64,000 bases of DNA from Microcebus murinus (GCF_040939455.1 NC_134115.1:29042727-29106726); one strand, 5' to 3'; positions 13,062 to 23,996 are shown, counted from the first letter of the stretch. The notes: generated by a model from the sequence alone, not told the origin. Translations and numbers: made by a program.

Positions 13062-13132
13062 GGGGGCATGGGCAATATACGCAACCTTAACATTTGTACC
13101 CCCATAATATGCTGAAATAAAAATAAAAAAAG
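13062..13132 (+). mobile_element. L1 3' stub next to FXN exon 2
   Basis: 71 bases ending in the recurrent L1 3' end (cccccataatatgctgaaat, A-rich tail). The duplication agaataacattacca flanks it at 13047-13061 and 13133-13147. Only 31 native intron bases remain between it and exon 2. Confidence 0.9.
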
Positions 13133-14199
13133 AGAATAACATTACCATTTTTACAGTATATTATAATCCATTCATGCATGCTTTATATGTTGTCATTTCT
13201 GTATTTAAGATAACCATGTTAAGTTTTTCAGAAATTTTCTTAGGAATTTTTTCTCACCTTCTTTTTAATGCATTACACTGAATTGTCTCAGTCTCTAAGC
13301 TTATGCTGCTCCGGTAGGGCAGCCATGAGCCACATGTAGCTATTTCAACTTAAATATATTGAGCTAAAATAAAATAAAGTCAGTTCCTCAGCTGCGCCAG
13401 CCACATTTCCAGTGTCCTGTGACCACTGGCTAGTGGGACTGACACAGAGCATATCTGGGCAGTGCTGCCTCAGGCTATTCAGGTCACGGGGTGGTTAGCA
13501 GGAGGCAGGGAAGCACCCACAATGCTCCTAGAATGTCACTAAGGGAAGCAACAAGAAACAGCAAGAGGCAGAGTCTGCCAAAGTCCAGAAGATTGGCTCT
13601 GACTGCAGACTGCTGCCTGACACATCTTATTAGCATGATCTGCAGGACAGACTGTGACCTGTTGATTTTTTTCAGTGCCTAACTGCTGGGCATCCGGGAG
13701 GCGAGGCTCGAGTTGATTAGCGCCAGCTCTGCCGTGCGACACTGCTGACCAGCCGGAGAGACAGAAAGTAACTGGACGGGAGCTGGTTGAGTGCGAGACA
13801 GAGATGGTGCAGGCGGAGTGGGGATGGCAGGCGGGGGAGGTGATGGAGATGAAGGAGCAGGCAGGGGCGGCCTGGGGCCTTGCGCAGGGACTCAGCTGGA
13901 CTTCATCCTGGAAAGGCACCAGGGGGCTTTAAGAGGTTGGTGATAAGATTTTCCTCTCCAAAGGTCACTCTGGTTGCCATGGAGAGGAAAGGAGAGACCG
14001 CTAGTGATCCGCTCTGGGGCTGGCAGTGCCCCGGGCGAGCTCAGAAAGGAGAAGCAGAGGGCACAGGGCTGGGAAGTGACAGGGGAGGAGGGGACGGGGC
14101 AGAGCACTGACACTGTGCTTACAAACGCGTGGCTCTGAAGTGAGAAGGTGGCCGTCACGCCACTGTCACAGCTGGCCCACAGTCCAGAGTGCTGGCTGC

Positions 14200-14286
14200 T
14201 TGGCACTGCGCTTGGCCCTTGTCTAAATGGGCTCACTGAGTCCTCCTTACAGTCCTGCACTGTTACTGAGGGAAGTACTGTCATTA
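14200..14286 (-). repeat. MIR, left part, split by a Tigger-like element
   Basis: 'ctcactgagtcctccttaca' and 'ctgaggga' belong to an antisense MIR whose other half resumes at 14880-14990 (acagatgaggaaaccgaggc). Confidence 0.6.
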
Positions 14287-14879
14287 CAGCCATTAGTCTC
14301 CACAGTCATGTTCTATAAACCGTCACGAACACTCGAGCGGATCATTCCTAGGGGAAACACGGGGTTCGGTTCCTGCAAGCCTCTGGTCACATTTTCACCA
14401 ATCTATCAATACGTAACTTCGTTTTTTGTGTATTTCTGCTTAAAGGCACCTTATTGAATATGTGTTGTTGATCCATTAACATTGCTCTCAGAACTATAAC
14501 TCAGGGCTGCGTGAAGCTTACCTAACACAGGTATTTTTTTCTGTGAGGCGCATATCATAGTCTCCTCGTGCTTTTACTTTAGCACTATGCTCGGGGACCA
14601 TTTCAAACAGGGAAATCACCATCAAAAAAGCCTACAAATGTGAAAAACGAGGCACTAAACAGACCGTGAAAAAGACACTTGTGTAATGCCTTCCTCGACG
14701 TTTGCTGGGAACATGTGCGTGGGGTGGGGGTCCTCACATCCTGATTAACAGCTGCTCTGCGTATGTGCGCAAAACGCCTGCAAAAGTGCCGGGAGTACCG
14801 ATTTGGGGGTAACTCACTTTAGCGAGAAGGCAAATTCACAAGTATAGAATCTGCGAATAATGAGGATCAACTACAGCTG
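14287..14879 (-). mobile_element. Tigger-like DNA transposon remnant (non-coding)
   Basis: Flanked by TA on both sides. The right end 'ctgcgaataatgaggatcaa' is the recognisable inverted Tigger terminus, and the inside carries diverged Tigger text on the minus strand (e.g. near 14589-14610 and 14380-14400). About 590 bases, so the transposase is absent. Confidence 0.65.
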
Positions 14880-14990
14880 TAGTTTACAGATGAGGAAACC
14901 GAGGCGCCAAAGGGTGATGTGCCCCAAGTTACAGATGCACGAAGTGGCGGAGCTGGAGCTGGACCTACAGGCTGTGCCGCAGAGGAAAAA
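14880..14990 (-). repeat. MIR, right part
   Basis: Continues the MIR interrupted at 14286: 'tttacagatgaggaaaccga' and a stretch resembling the lag phase 'agttacagatgcacgaagtg'. Confidence 0.6.
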
Positions 14991-15384
14991 ATCACACACC
15001 TGGGACTCAGGACAGGGTTCAAAACATCAAGGGACAAGTGTGTGAGAGTGTCAGGCTCACCTCAGGAGACTTCCCTTCTCTCCAGGATCCTGGCCCCTGG
15101 AATCCTAGCTCTCTTAGTCTCCCGATACTCTCACACAGCTGGTTTTTTTTAAATTTTGCAGAGCTTTTTTTTTTTTTTTTTTTTTTAATTTTGCAGAGCT
15201 TTGATGGTTGTTTTTGGTGGGAGGTTTGGTCAAATGCAAGCTACCCATGCATAGCCAGAAATACAAGTCTGTATTCAGCTGTTTTTAATCATAAAAAAGA
15301 ACCACTGCCAAATACTCCTTGCCTTGTATCTTACTTGTTTTTTCTTTTTTTGTCAATTTAACATTTCTTGGGCAACTGCTAAAC

Positions 15385-15520
15385 CTTTTGGAATCTCAGT
15401 TTCCTCCTCTGAAGGCAGGATCGTGGTACCCTCCTTGCAGACTGGTTATGAGGATTAAACAAGAGAGCAGGAATACCCCAAACACAGAGCCTAAGGGTGT
15501 TCAGTAAATTTCTATTTTGA
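15385..15520 (+). repeat. MIR 3' half
   Basis: 'atctcagtttcctcctctga' and 'tatgaggattaaac' is the sense MIR 3' half; it abuts the next Alu. Confidence 0.6.
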
Positions 15521-15528
15521 AATATGTC

Positions 15529-15828
15529 TCCTAGCACTCTGGGAGGCCGAGGCGGGCGGATTGCTCAAGGTCAGGAGTTCAAAACCAGCCTGAGCGAGAC
15601 CCCGTCTCTACCATAAAAATAGAAAGAAATTAATTGGCCAACTAATATATATAATATAAAAATCAGCCGGGCATGGTGGCTCGTGCCTGTAGTCCCAGCT
15701 ACTCGGGAGGCTGAGGCAGCAGGATCGCTTGAGCCCAGGAGTTTGAGGTTGCTGTGAGCTAGGCTGACGCCATGGCACTCACTCTAGCCTAGGCAAGAAA
15801 GCGAGACTCTGTCTCAAAAAAAAAAAAA
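15529..15828 (+). repeat. Strepsirrhine-type Alu lacking the first ~35 bases
   Basis: Begins at 'cctagcactctgggaggcc' and continues to an A-run; 'gaaatatgtc' flanks both ends, so the copy was 5'-truncated on insertion. Confidence 0.92.
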
Positions 15829-16309
15829 AGAAATATGTCAACAGAAGTATGCCCCAGGAGGCCAAAGGCGAACTTCAGCCCCCACCCGAGGGAGAACCTG
15901 CTCTGCTCTGCCTGAGGGGGGCAGACGGAATGTCTGGTGGCGAGGGTTGCATGATGAGTGCGTCCCATGAAGCCACTCAGCATACACACCCCTTTCTGAC
16001 TCCAGGCCACCCAGGAGCCCTTGGACTATATACTGTGGTGGGCTTGCCTTGGTCTAGATCTGTGTGCTCAGCACAGGGCTGGCTCATGAGATGCATCGAG
16101 GAAACACTAGACAGCTTCTGGGCCTAAAGTCTCAGGGTCAGGAACCACATGACCCAATTATGTCCCACCCCATGGAGAGGCCTGGCCTGAGTGGCCAGCC
16201 TTCACCCCAGAGGTATCCACTGGTCACCCTGGGCCCCGTCTAACCAAAGCACTTGAAGAGTGAATCAGAACTTGTCCCCTGCTGGGGGAGGGTGAACTGG
16301 TATAACCAC

Positions 16310-16700
16310 TTTTGGCCCCAAATGAGTTAATTACTGGCTGGTCCTTTGCCCAGCAATTCCATTCTAAGGAATTCACCAGAAAGGATCTTTTGAATGCTCA
16401 CAGCAGTGTCAATCGCGTTAACAGAACACTGCAATCAACCAAATGGGTTGGAGAAAAGGAGACTGGATAAAGTGTGACATATTCGCCCAACAGGACAGTA
16501 TCCAGCAGTGAAGATGAATAAATGACAACTGCGTGCACCAATGCTGATGCTAATCAAAAAGAATGCTGAACAAAAGGGGCAAGTCCCAGCAGAATGAATA
16601 CCGTAGCCTGCCTTTCATGCGAACAACTCAAGGTTTAGGGAGACATACACAGGAGGTAAAACTCTAAGAACAGGAGGGATGATCAACAGAGACCAGGGGG
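16310..16700 (+). repeat. Old L1 ORF2-end fragment
   Basis: 'cagcaattccattctaagga' and 'caacaggacagtatccagca' are diverged L1 ORF2 3' text. Confidence 0.55.
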
Positions 16701-16769
16701 GAGGGCAGGTATGCAGGGGTGAGTGGGAACAAGTGAATTCTCTCTCTTTACCTGGTGCCGGGAATACAG

Positions 16770-17120
16770 ATGCCTGCCTGTTGTCCTAGCCTCTTCAGGA
16801 AGCTATCACACAATCCCAGATGCTAGGTGGCTTATAACCAACAGAAATTTATTTCTCACAGTTCTGGAGGCTGGGAAGTCCAAGATCAAGGTGCTGATAA
16901 GTCTAGTGAGGGCTGGTTTCCTCATTCACAGATGGTGACTTACAGCTGTGGAAGGAGGGGACAAGCTCCCCTGGGCTATTTTATAAGGGCACTAATCCCA
17001 GTCGTGAGGGCTCCACTCTCAAGACCTAATCACTTCTCAAAGGCCCCACCTCCCAACACCATCATTTTGATGATTAGGTTTCAATATGAATTTTGAGAGG
17101 ATACATTCAGACCATAGCAT
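16770..17120 (-). repeat. MaLR-type LTR (MLT1/MST-like), antisense
   Basis: 'cagaaatttatttctcacag', 'ttctggaggctgggaagtcc' and 'ggccccacctcccaacacca' are the hallmark antisense text of this LTR class. Confidence 0.7.
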
Positions 17121-17370
17121 TTATTAATAATCTTTAAGCAATACAGATCTCTTATATACATTTTCGTGTGTATAAACTCACATATAGATTGTCTGTGGAA
17201 GATGAATAAAAACAAATTTAAAGTGAATTAGGGCATAACCTGCTTATAGAGATAAAGCCAAGAAAAAAAAAGGTCATAGGGTCATAGGTGATGGTCTTGT
17301 CCTTTTAGGAAAATGGATGGATGTCTAAGAGCCATCAAGGTTTGTAGGAGTGGCTGCAGCAGGAGCTTGT

Positions 17371-18110
17371 TGAGAGCTATAATAAAATCTTAAGTCCCTC
17401 AGCTGACTGAATGGACCCCCCCTGCTGGCCAAGGGGACCCTTGAAACCCCTTAAAGCTGAGTTGCCAGTCAGGAGAAGGGAAGTCAGATATGCCCCCGCC
17501 CCCCTTATGTCTCCTCCCTTTTGGAGTTACTCTTTGTAACAATAAGATACTAAATCACTATCAGGCCTAAGGCCATGCAAGGCAAAGCTTATTTTATTTT
17601 TTTTTTTTTTTTTTATTTATTTTTTTTTTTTTTAAGTTAAATGGCACCTGAATTTTTTTTTATTTATTTATTTTTTTTTTTAAGTTAAATGGCACCTGAA
17701 AGGGCAAAGCTTAAACCACACGTGTAGGCCATCAATTTACTTAACAGATCACTTGAGTTTTATAACCGACATCCTTAAGGTAAAACATGCTCAGCCTCTA
17801 GCTTCATTTCTTTAACCAATTACAAATCAAAGAATCTTTAAACCCACCTATAACCTGGAACTGTCCCTCCCCCTTGTGTTCTGCCTTTTTGGGCCAAACC
17901 AGTGTACACCTTCCACATATTGACTTATGATCTTATGTGTGATTCCTGTCTCCATGAATGCATAAAACTAAACTGACCCAGCTACTGAGGGCACTTTTTC
18001 TCAGAACCTCTTGAAAACATGTGCTCCAGGCCTCAATCATACACACACTCAGCTTAGAATAAATATCTTTAAATTAATGTACAGAGTTTGGGTTTTTTCA
18101 TTAACATGAT
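17371..18110 (+). mobile_element. Solo ERV-type LTR with a later insertion
   Basis: Reads as a gamma-type LTR: 'cagctgactgaatggaccc' near the start, 'atgcataaaactaaactgac' in the promoter-like part, 'cagcttagaataaatatctt' as poly(A) region. No internal retroviral genes remain. A small T-rich insertion splits it at 17591-17701. Family uncertain. Confidence 0.6.
17591..17701 (-). repeat. Small retro-insertion with internal duplication
   Basis: Two copies of a T-run plus 'aagttaaatggcacctgaa' stand between repeats of ggcaaagctta. On the minus strand it would be a 20-base sequence with a long A-tail, duplicated once. Source unknown. Confidence 0.6.
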
Positions 18111-18132
18111 GAAGTTATTTAAGAGGCAGCAT

Positions 18133-18520
18133 GCTATGGTTTGAATATTTATTCCCTCCAAAACTTGCGTTGAAGCATTGAAACTTAATCCCCAATGTGG
18201 CAGAGTTGAAAGGTGGGGCCTTTAAGAGGCTCTGTCCTCATGAATGGATTAATCCATTCAAAAGTTAATGGATTCATGGGTCATCATGGGAGTGGGATTG
18301 GTGGCTTATAAGAAGAGGAAGAGGGCCCACGACTGGCACGCCCAGCGTCCTTGCTGTGTGACGCCCTGAGCCACCTCAGGACTCTGCAGAGTCCCCACTA
18401 GCAAGAAGGCCCTCACCAGATGTGTCCCCCTCGACCTTGGACTTTCCAGCCTCCATAAATTATCCAGTTTCAGGAGTTCTAAGTACCAGAAAATGGACTA
18501 AGACACAGTGACATCCAGTT
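18133..18520 (+). repeat. MaLR-type LTR (MST/THE-like)
   Basis: 'gctatggtttgaatattt', 'ttaatccccaatgtggcaga' and 'gaaaggtggggcctttaag' define the class; the end near 18500 is diverged. Confidence 0.7.
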
Positions 18521-18585
18521 ATCTCCTTGAAGCCGTCTTTGGCATTAAAGTGAAACATTAAAGATGCTGCTCCTGTCCCATCCTT

Positions 18586-18777
18586 CCATCTAGAGCAGAG
18601 GTTGCCTCCTGGCACCAGAGTCCTCCCCAGCCTCCATCTAGAGCAGAGGTTGCCTCCTGGCACCAGAGTCCTCCCCAGCCTCCATCTAGAGCAGAGGTTG
18701 CCTCCTGGCACCAGAGTCCTCCCCAGCCTCCATCTAGAGCAGAGGCTGCCTCCTGGCACCAGAGTCCTCCCCAGCCT
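18586..18777. repeat. 48-bp minisatellite, 4 copies
   Basis: Four head-to-tail 48-base units start at 18586, 18634, 18682 and 18730. They appear identical except one T to C change in the last unit. Because 48 is divisible by 3, open frames run through it on both strands; these are not genes. Confidence 0.97.
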
Positions 18778-18949
18778 CTGGGAGAGTAAGGCTGTGGCTG
18801 ATCAGATGCTAACTGTGCCACACTGGAGAGCTGTCTAGTGTGGCAGCCACCAGCCACCTGTGGCTATTGAGCACCAGGAGTGTGGCTAGTGGGATGCAAG
18901 AACTGGATTTTAAACTTTAATTTTAATTAATTTAAAATGATAATAAAGT

Positions 18950-19250
18950 CTGGGAGCAGTGGCTCACAGCCTGTAATCCTAGCACTCTGGGAGGCCAAGG
19001 TGGGTGGATCACTCAAGGTCAGGAGTTTGAAACCAGCTTGAGCAAGAGTGAGACCCCGTCTCTGCCAAAACAAACAAACAAACAAACAAACAAAAACAAA
19101 CAAAGAAAGAAATTAATTAATTGGCTAACTAAAAATATATAGAAAAAAATTAGCCGGGCATGGTGGCGCATGCTTGTAGATGTCACGGCACTCTAGCTTG
19201 GGCAACACAGTGAGACTCTGTCTCCAAAAAACAAACAAATAAATAAAACG
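18950..19250 (+). repeat. Strepsirrhine-type Alu with internal deletion
   Basis: Sense Alu with a CAAA microsatellite in the mid-region (19070-19105) and much of the right monomer missing. 'gataataaagt' flanks both ends. Confidence 0.88.
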
Positions 19251-20359
19251 ATAATAAAGTTCTTGGAAGACTTTTAAGTATGTTTGGAACAACTCAACTA
19301 TGTGAATCTTCATTTTCAATAAAATTTAAATATAGATTATTTCCATGGAAACTTAACATCTGAATTGAGATGCGCTAGAAGTGTATAAGTATGAAAAAGA
19401 ATGCAAGATATCTCATTAATGTTTTAAAAAATATTGATTACATGTTAGAATGATATTTTGGATGTACTAGGTTAAGTAAATATATTGTTGAAATTTATTT
19501 CACTTGTTTCTTTTTACTTTTCAACGTAGCTACTAGAAAACTTAGAATTATGTAGAAAGTTTCCAATCTATTTCTGTGGGAACACTGCTCTACAAGTAGA
19601 TTAGGGGGTAGAGAAAATAAGGATGGGAAAGAGGCCTCTAAGTGAACTCAGACCCTGATGAATTTTGGAGACCAAGGGGACCTTTGGGATCAAGTCAATG
19701 ACAGTCAAGGCTTTAAAATAATTAAACAGAATGGTGGTGCCAGTGGCCATTGCCATCCACCCAAACTACACAAGTACCTAAGATGTGCAAGGGAACTGTA
19801 CAATAGGCAGGTCAAACAAATGTGACTAATCTAACATGCAAAAAAGAGGCCCAACCTAACAGTCGGCAAACCCAGTGTGCGCTGGTGCCCACCTCCTGGG
19901 TGCCTGCACCAAGTTGGGAGGGCTTCTGAGTCAACAGCCCTTAACAGCCACTAGGTACCAACCAAAAAGGGACTTCTTGTCACTAGCCTAAATTAAAAAC
20001 TCTGTTGACAATTCATGATGCCCCCACAGGCAGGGGTGGGAGCTCAGTGCCAGGCAGCTCTGGATGAGTGGCACAGAAGGAGCCCAGTAATGAACGTGTG
20101 CTTTCCCACAGGCGAGCTCAGGGTCACCGTGGCCAAACCTGTTTATTTTTTCCATGGAAGCTGAGATATCCATTTTCTAGGCCTCAACTTTTGAGCACTG
20201 GCAACCAACCAATCCCAAAGTTTCTTTAAACACCACGTGGGCCAAATAACACGAGTCAGTGGGAAGTTTAAGCTTAAAGTACCAACTCCAGAGCCCAACA
20301 CACAATTTGCATGTGACTTAGCCTGCCCCCAGTACACGCGGTGTACCAGCCTCTCAGAA

Positions 20360-20550
20360 CTGACCCCCCTCTGCACCCCCAGCCTTTGCCCCTGCTGTTC
20401 TCTCCTGGAATGCCAGCACCACTCTCTCTTGACAACTTTAAGACCCTAATTAAATACCTCGTCCCTCTCTCAGGGAAGTCCAGCCCAACCCCACAGCCAT
20501 TGTTTGGGTTTCCGCCTTTCGCCTTTCCAGTCCCGGAGTAACAGGGTCAG
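20360..20550 (+). repeat. L2-like fragment
   Basis: 'ttctctcctggaatgccagc' and the following 'agggaagtccagccc' resemble the L2 3' region. Confidence 0.45.
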
Positions 20551-21039
20551 ATACTTCTCTGCATCCCCAAGGGAAGAAAGGGGACCAGATCTGAAATGAC
20601 GAAGGCTTTACATATGCTAATCCAATTTAATCCACACAACCAGGTCCGAAAAGTGGGTGTTGCCCTTTAATCTCCTCTAGCCAGAAAAGCCCCGCCTCAG
20701 AGAGGTTGGGGGATCTCCTCCAGGTCACCAAGGCGGAATTTGCAACAAAGGCCGGGTCATTTTCTAACAGCCGGAGCCCTTGCCGCTCTAGCTCCCCGCA
20801 GCCCGGGCAGTCTCACCTCACTGCATGTTAGCAGTTCGTTCACAAAAACCCAGGCTTGGAAATGCTGTGTGTTCACACACACACACACAACATGCATGTG
20901 TTGCATATACACACACTACATGAACACACGCAGCGCACGGAGCTGCAGTCTACCACAGTACACACCACATATTAACAACACTTAAGTTCTTGCAAAGGGA
21001 AGTGGCAAGCACGGAGACAGCCACAGATCCCTCGGAGGT

Positions 21040-21620
21040 GACCCCGTCCCCTTGCCCTGCGTCCCCCCGCGGTCCTTTTCCTGCAGCACAAAACGTCCCT
21101 TTCATAAAGCAGCAGCAGCCAGTGTAGACGAAACCAGGAGAACTGGAGGGAGGAAGGGGGCCCCCAGGCGGTGCGCACAGGCCGCCGCCGCCAGGCCCCG
21201 CGGCCCCGCGCGTCCGCAGCCCGCCCCGCCGCGCGCGCCCCGCCAGTCCCGCCCGCGGCGTCCCCGGCGTGCGCGGCGCCTCCCGGCCGGCGTGCTGCGC
21301 GGCCCGGCGCGGGTACTCACGGCGCGGCGGGGCGCGCTGGCCGCGGCGGTTCCGGCGCGCAGGCCCCGGCGGCCGCAGACCCGGGCGAGCTCCGCGGGCC
21401 CCGGGGCCGGGGTGAAGGCCAGGGCCGGGCCCGGGAGCGCCGACCGGGGCGGGAGACCGGCGGCCGCGCGGCGCCAGAGCGTCCACATGCTGTCACGCGT
21501 CTGCGGCCCGCTCCGCCCTCCCGCGCGGGGACGCTGCGGCGACCCCTGGCGGCCGTAGGTCGCAGGCACCCCGGCTCGGCTCCTGCGCTCTTCTGTGGGG
21601 AGACAGCGGGAGGTTGTTAG
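21040..21620 (-). promoter_or_regulatory. FXN promoter CpG island
   Basis: A GC-rich, CpG-dense block spans exon 1 and the DNA on both sides, unlike the AT-richer surroundings. Upstream of the ATG on the gene strand there is a GC-box type motif (ggagggcgga, about 21512-21521) and no TATA box within about 150 bases. This is a standard housekeeping promoter architecture and agrees with the known CpG-island promoter of FXN. The exact transcription start cannot be read from the sequence. Confidence 0.8.
21321..21488 (-). CDS. FXN: Frataxin exon 1, start codon and mitochondrial transit peptide
   Basis: Frataxin is a nuclear-encoded mitochondrial protein; exon 1 supplies the import signal. The ATG at 21488-21486 opens a 56-codon exon: [20 protein letters not shown] and then a segment ending [14 protein letters not shown] and APRRA. 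Human exon 1 has 55 codons with the same framework (MWTLGRRAVAG, PAELAPLCGRRGLR, CTPRRA), so one codon has been gained. The sequence is Arg- and Ala-rich with almost no acidic residues, typical of a transit peptide. The donor is gtgagt (21320-21315) and the exon ends in phase 0, matching exon 2. It lies in a CpG-dense block with long spurious open frames on both strands. The ATG was chosen by homology and reading phase. Confidence 0.95.
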
Positions 21621-21844
21621 ACCTCGGGAGGAACTTTCCAGCATTGCACTATGCATGCCCATAACAGAAACGGAGAGCCTGCTTTGTGCAAAGCTCGGGG
21701 TGTAACCACGGCTCCTGACCCCAGGGGGGAGACTGCGGCCTGGTCGCCCGCCGCTTCACAGATTCCATGCGGGAGGGATTTGGGGGCCGCTGCCTTGCTG
21801 GAAAGTGGGTGTGTGCAGGCGTGGAAGCCGCTCGGCCGCAGGTA

Positions 21845-22078
21845 TAGGTTAGGGCATCAGGCTTGGGGCCTGTCTGCCTTGTTTAAATCCGGACCCTGCC
21901 CGCTTCCTAGTTGTGTGGCCAGTGGGCGAGTTAATTAACCTCTTTGTGCCTCGCCTATAAAATGGGGTTTATAAAAGTTTCTCCTTCATAGGACTGTTGA
22001 AGGGTAACATGAGTTAACCCCTGTAAAGTGTTTTGAATGGGGCCTGGTTCCTGTTAAGTTCACAATGAATGTTATTAA
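21845..22078 (+). repeat. MIR, nearly full length
   Basis: Shows 'agttgtgtggccagtgggcg', 'ttaattaacctctttgtgcc' and 'ctataaaatggggtt', the sense MIR order, upstream of the FXN promoter. Confidence 0.8.
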
Positions 22079-22186
22079 TAGATTTTAAGAGAAAATTTTA
22101 GTTAGGTTATCTATTATTGCAAAGGAACACAGATTGTGAAAGTTTTCTTCACATTTTATATATGCTTTAGAAAACGTGAGATGTGA

Positions 22187-22345
22187 GCCGGGCACAGTTC
22201 TGCGCGCCTGTAGTCACAGCTACTCCAGAGGCTGAGGAAGGAGGAGCACTTGAACCTGAGAGGTGGAGGTTACAGCGAGCTATGATGGTGCCACTGCACT
22301 CCAGCCTGGGCGACAGAACAAGACCTTGTCTCAAACAAACAAAAT
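22187..22345 (+). repeat. Monomeric Alu-type SINE (FLAM-like)
   Basis: A single monomer, 'gccgggcacagttctgcg' to 'aagaccttgtctcaaac', with a CAAA tail. Confidence 0.8.
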
Positions 22346-22698
22346 CAAATGTGTATGCTTTTCATGGAAGAGAAGATGGTAAGGTACTAAAATTCTTCCA
22401 AAGTCACCTTTGTAAACAGCAAATTCAGTTTATGAATAGTGGAGAGGAGACATGCGGTTAAATACTTAGGACACTAAATAACAAGTGTCAAGGAGGAATA
22501 CAAACTAACAGACATCAGTGTGGAATGGGAGATTATGTACAACTAGGGGTGGGAAGAATCTAGCAAGTGTTTATGGAAGAAGTGGCATTTGCACAGGGTC
22601 TTAAAAAATAGGGTAGGGGAGGTGGGCTCTGCTTGGCTATTAGAGAGGCAGTTTGAGGTGTTCTTCTATGAGATACATCTTAATTCTAAGCAGCCATT

Positions 22699-22984
22699 TT
22701 TTTTTTTTTGAGACAGAGTCTCGCATTGTTGCCCAGACTAGAGTGAGTGCCATGGCGTCAGCCTAGCTCACAGCAGCCTCAAACTCCTGGGCTCAGGCAA
22801 TCCTACTGCCTCAGCCTCCCGAGTAGCTGGAACTACAGGCATGAGCCACCATGCCCGGCTAATTTTTTTTAGATGTATTAGTTGGCCAATTAATTTCTTT
22901 GTATTTATAGTAGAGACGGGGCCTTGCTCTTGCTCAGGCTGGTTTCGAACTCCTGACCTCGAGCAATCCGCCCGCCTCGGCCTC
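22699..22984 (-). repeat. Strepsirrhine-type Alu, 5'-truncated
   Basis: Antisense, from T-run to 'gcctcggcctcc'; 'taagcagccattt' flanks both ends. Confidence 0.94.
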
Positions 22985-23124
22985 CCTAAGCAGCCATTTA
23001 TTAAGCACTGTTATATGTATACCAGGCTTGGAAAAATCATTTTCATTCTCCAAAGGTCTCTGGAGATAACTTTTGATTGTTACAAGCTGGGGGTGGGGGT
23101 GGGGGTGTGTGCTGCTGAGATCCA

Positions 23125-23245
23125 GTAGGAAGAGGCCAGGGATGCTGCTCAACATCTTATGATGCTCAGGACGGTCCTCCCCACAGTGAAGGATTATCCA
23201 GTCTAAAATTATGCAATTTGCTGCCAAGGTTGAGAAGCCCTCCCT
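23125..23245 (-). repeat. Non-autonomous hAT element fragment
   Basis: 'gatgctcaggacggtcctcc' and 'tgccaaggttgagaagccct' is the antisense form of the element also seen at 28682-29166. Confidence 0.55.
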
Positions 23246-23805
23246 GAAGCCACACAGGAACAAGCTATAGGCATCAAAGGGGAGTGTTTTGGTTGCCAGC
23301 CATAGCCCTGGTTCATGCCACATTAACAGTGGGGTCCTTCCTCACATCCTCAGAACTTCACTATGTAATTAGAGAGTTGCCTTGTTATTAACCAGCATGC
23401 TTAGCAAGTTCTGGCATAGAAAGGGCTCTGGCACATACCCCTAGCCAGGGACAAAGTTGATATCACTGCTCTGTCTTTTTGGCCAAGGAAATAGGTCTAG
23501 AGTAGCAGACCAGAGAAGATTAAGACTTCACAAGAACATGTCCTTCAGTGTCGTGGAGGTGGTTAGGGGACTCAGCACACTTGGTAAGAGTCTGGGGCAC
23601 TTTGGCTTGTGCAGACAAAGATGTTGAAGGATGTTTTAGTACACACAGTGCCTTTTCCTCCCTCATTTGCTTTCAGCCCCAAGGCAATTGCTAGGCTGTG
23701 GTCTGTAGGCAGATCTTAATTCCTGTCGTGTTTGGAGGGGGGAAGGATTTCCTCAGAACTCACACTCTCTGCCCTTAGGGTACTTTGATAGGACTTATTT
23801 TGGGG

Positions 23806-23996
23806 TAGTGATTCTCAAAATGTGGTCCCTGGGCCAGAAGCAGTATATCACCTGGGAGCTGGTTAGAAATGCAGATTCTCAGACCCTGTTAGACCTACTG
23901 AATCAGAATCTCTGGGCTTGGGGGCCAGCAACCGGTGTATTAACAAGACTTCCAGGCATTCCTATGTGCTCTAAGGTTTCAGAACCACTGCAATAG
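23806..23996 (+). repeat. MER5-like non-autonomous hAT element
   Basis: Nearly complete: inverted ends 'tagtgattctcaaaatgtgg' and 'tttcagaaccactgcaata' enclose 'tgaatcagaatctctgggct'. Confidence 0.8.

Larger units (their letters stand above)
13031..21320 (-). other. FXN: FXN intron 1
   Basis: An 8290-base intron. It is the intron that carries the expandable GAA tract in human Friedreich ataxia; no GAA or TTC run is seen here. It contains an L1 stub, a Tigger-like transposon, one Alu cut short at its 5' end, LTRs, a 48-bp minisatellite and a second Alu. The stretches 13150-14200, 15000-15385, 15840-16310, 19250-20360 and 20560-21040 are unassigned apart from a short CA run near 20873-20888. 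Confidence 0.88.

Noticed and set aside
18460..18857. Repetitive proteins of 78-99 codons, and a CRISPR-like look, across the 48-bp repeats.
   Set aside because: The units are directly adjacent without spacers, and the frames exist only because 48 is divisible by 3. It is a minisatellite.
20950..21662. Long open frames (149-186 codons) on both strands over the CpG island.
   Set aside because: GC-rich DNA has few stop codons. Only the 56 codons of FXN exon 1 match a known protein, and its splice donor ends the real exon.
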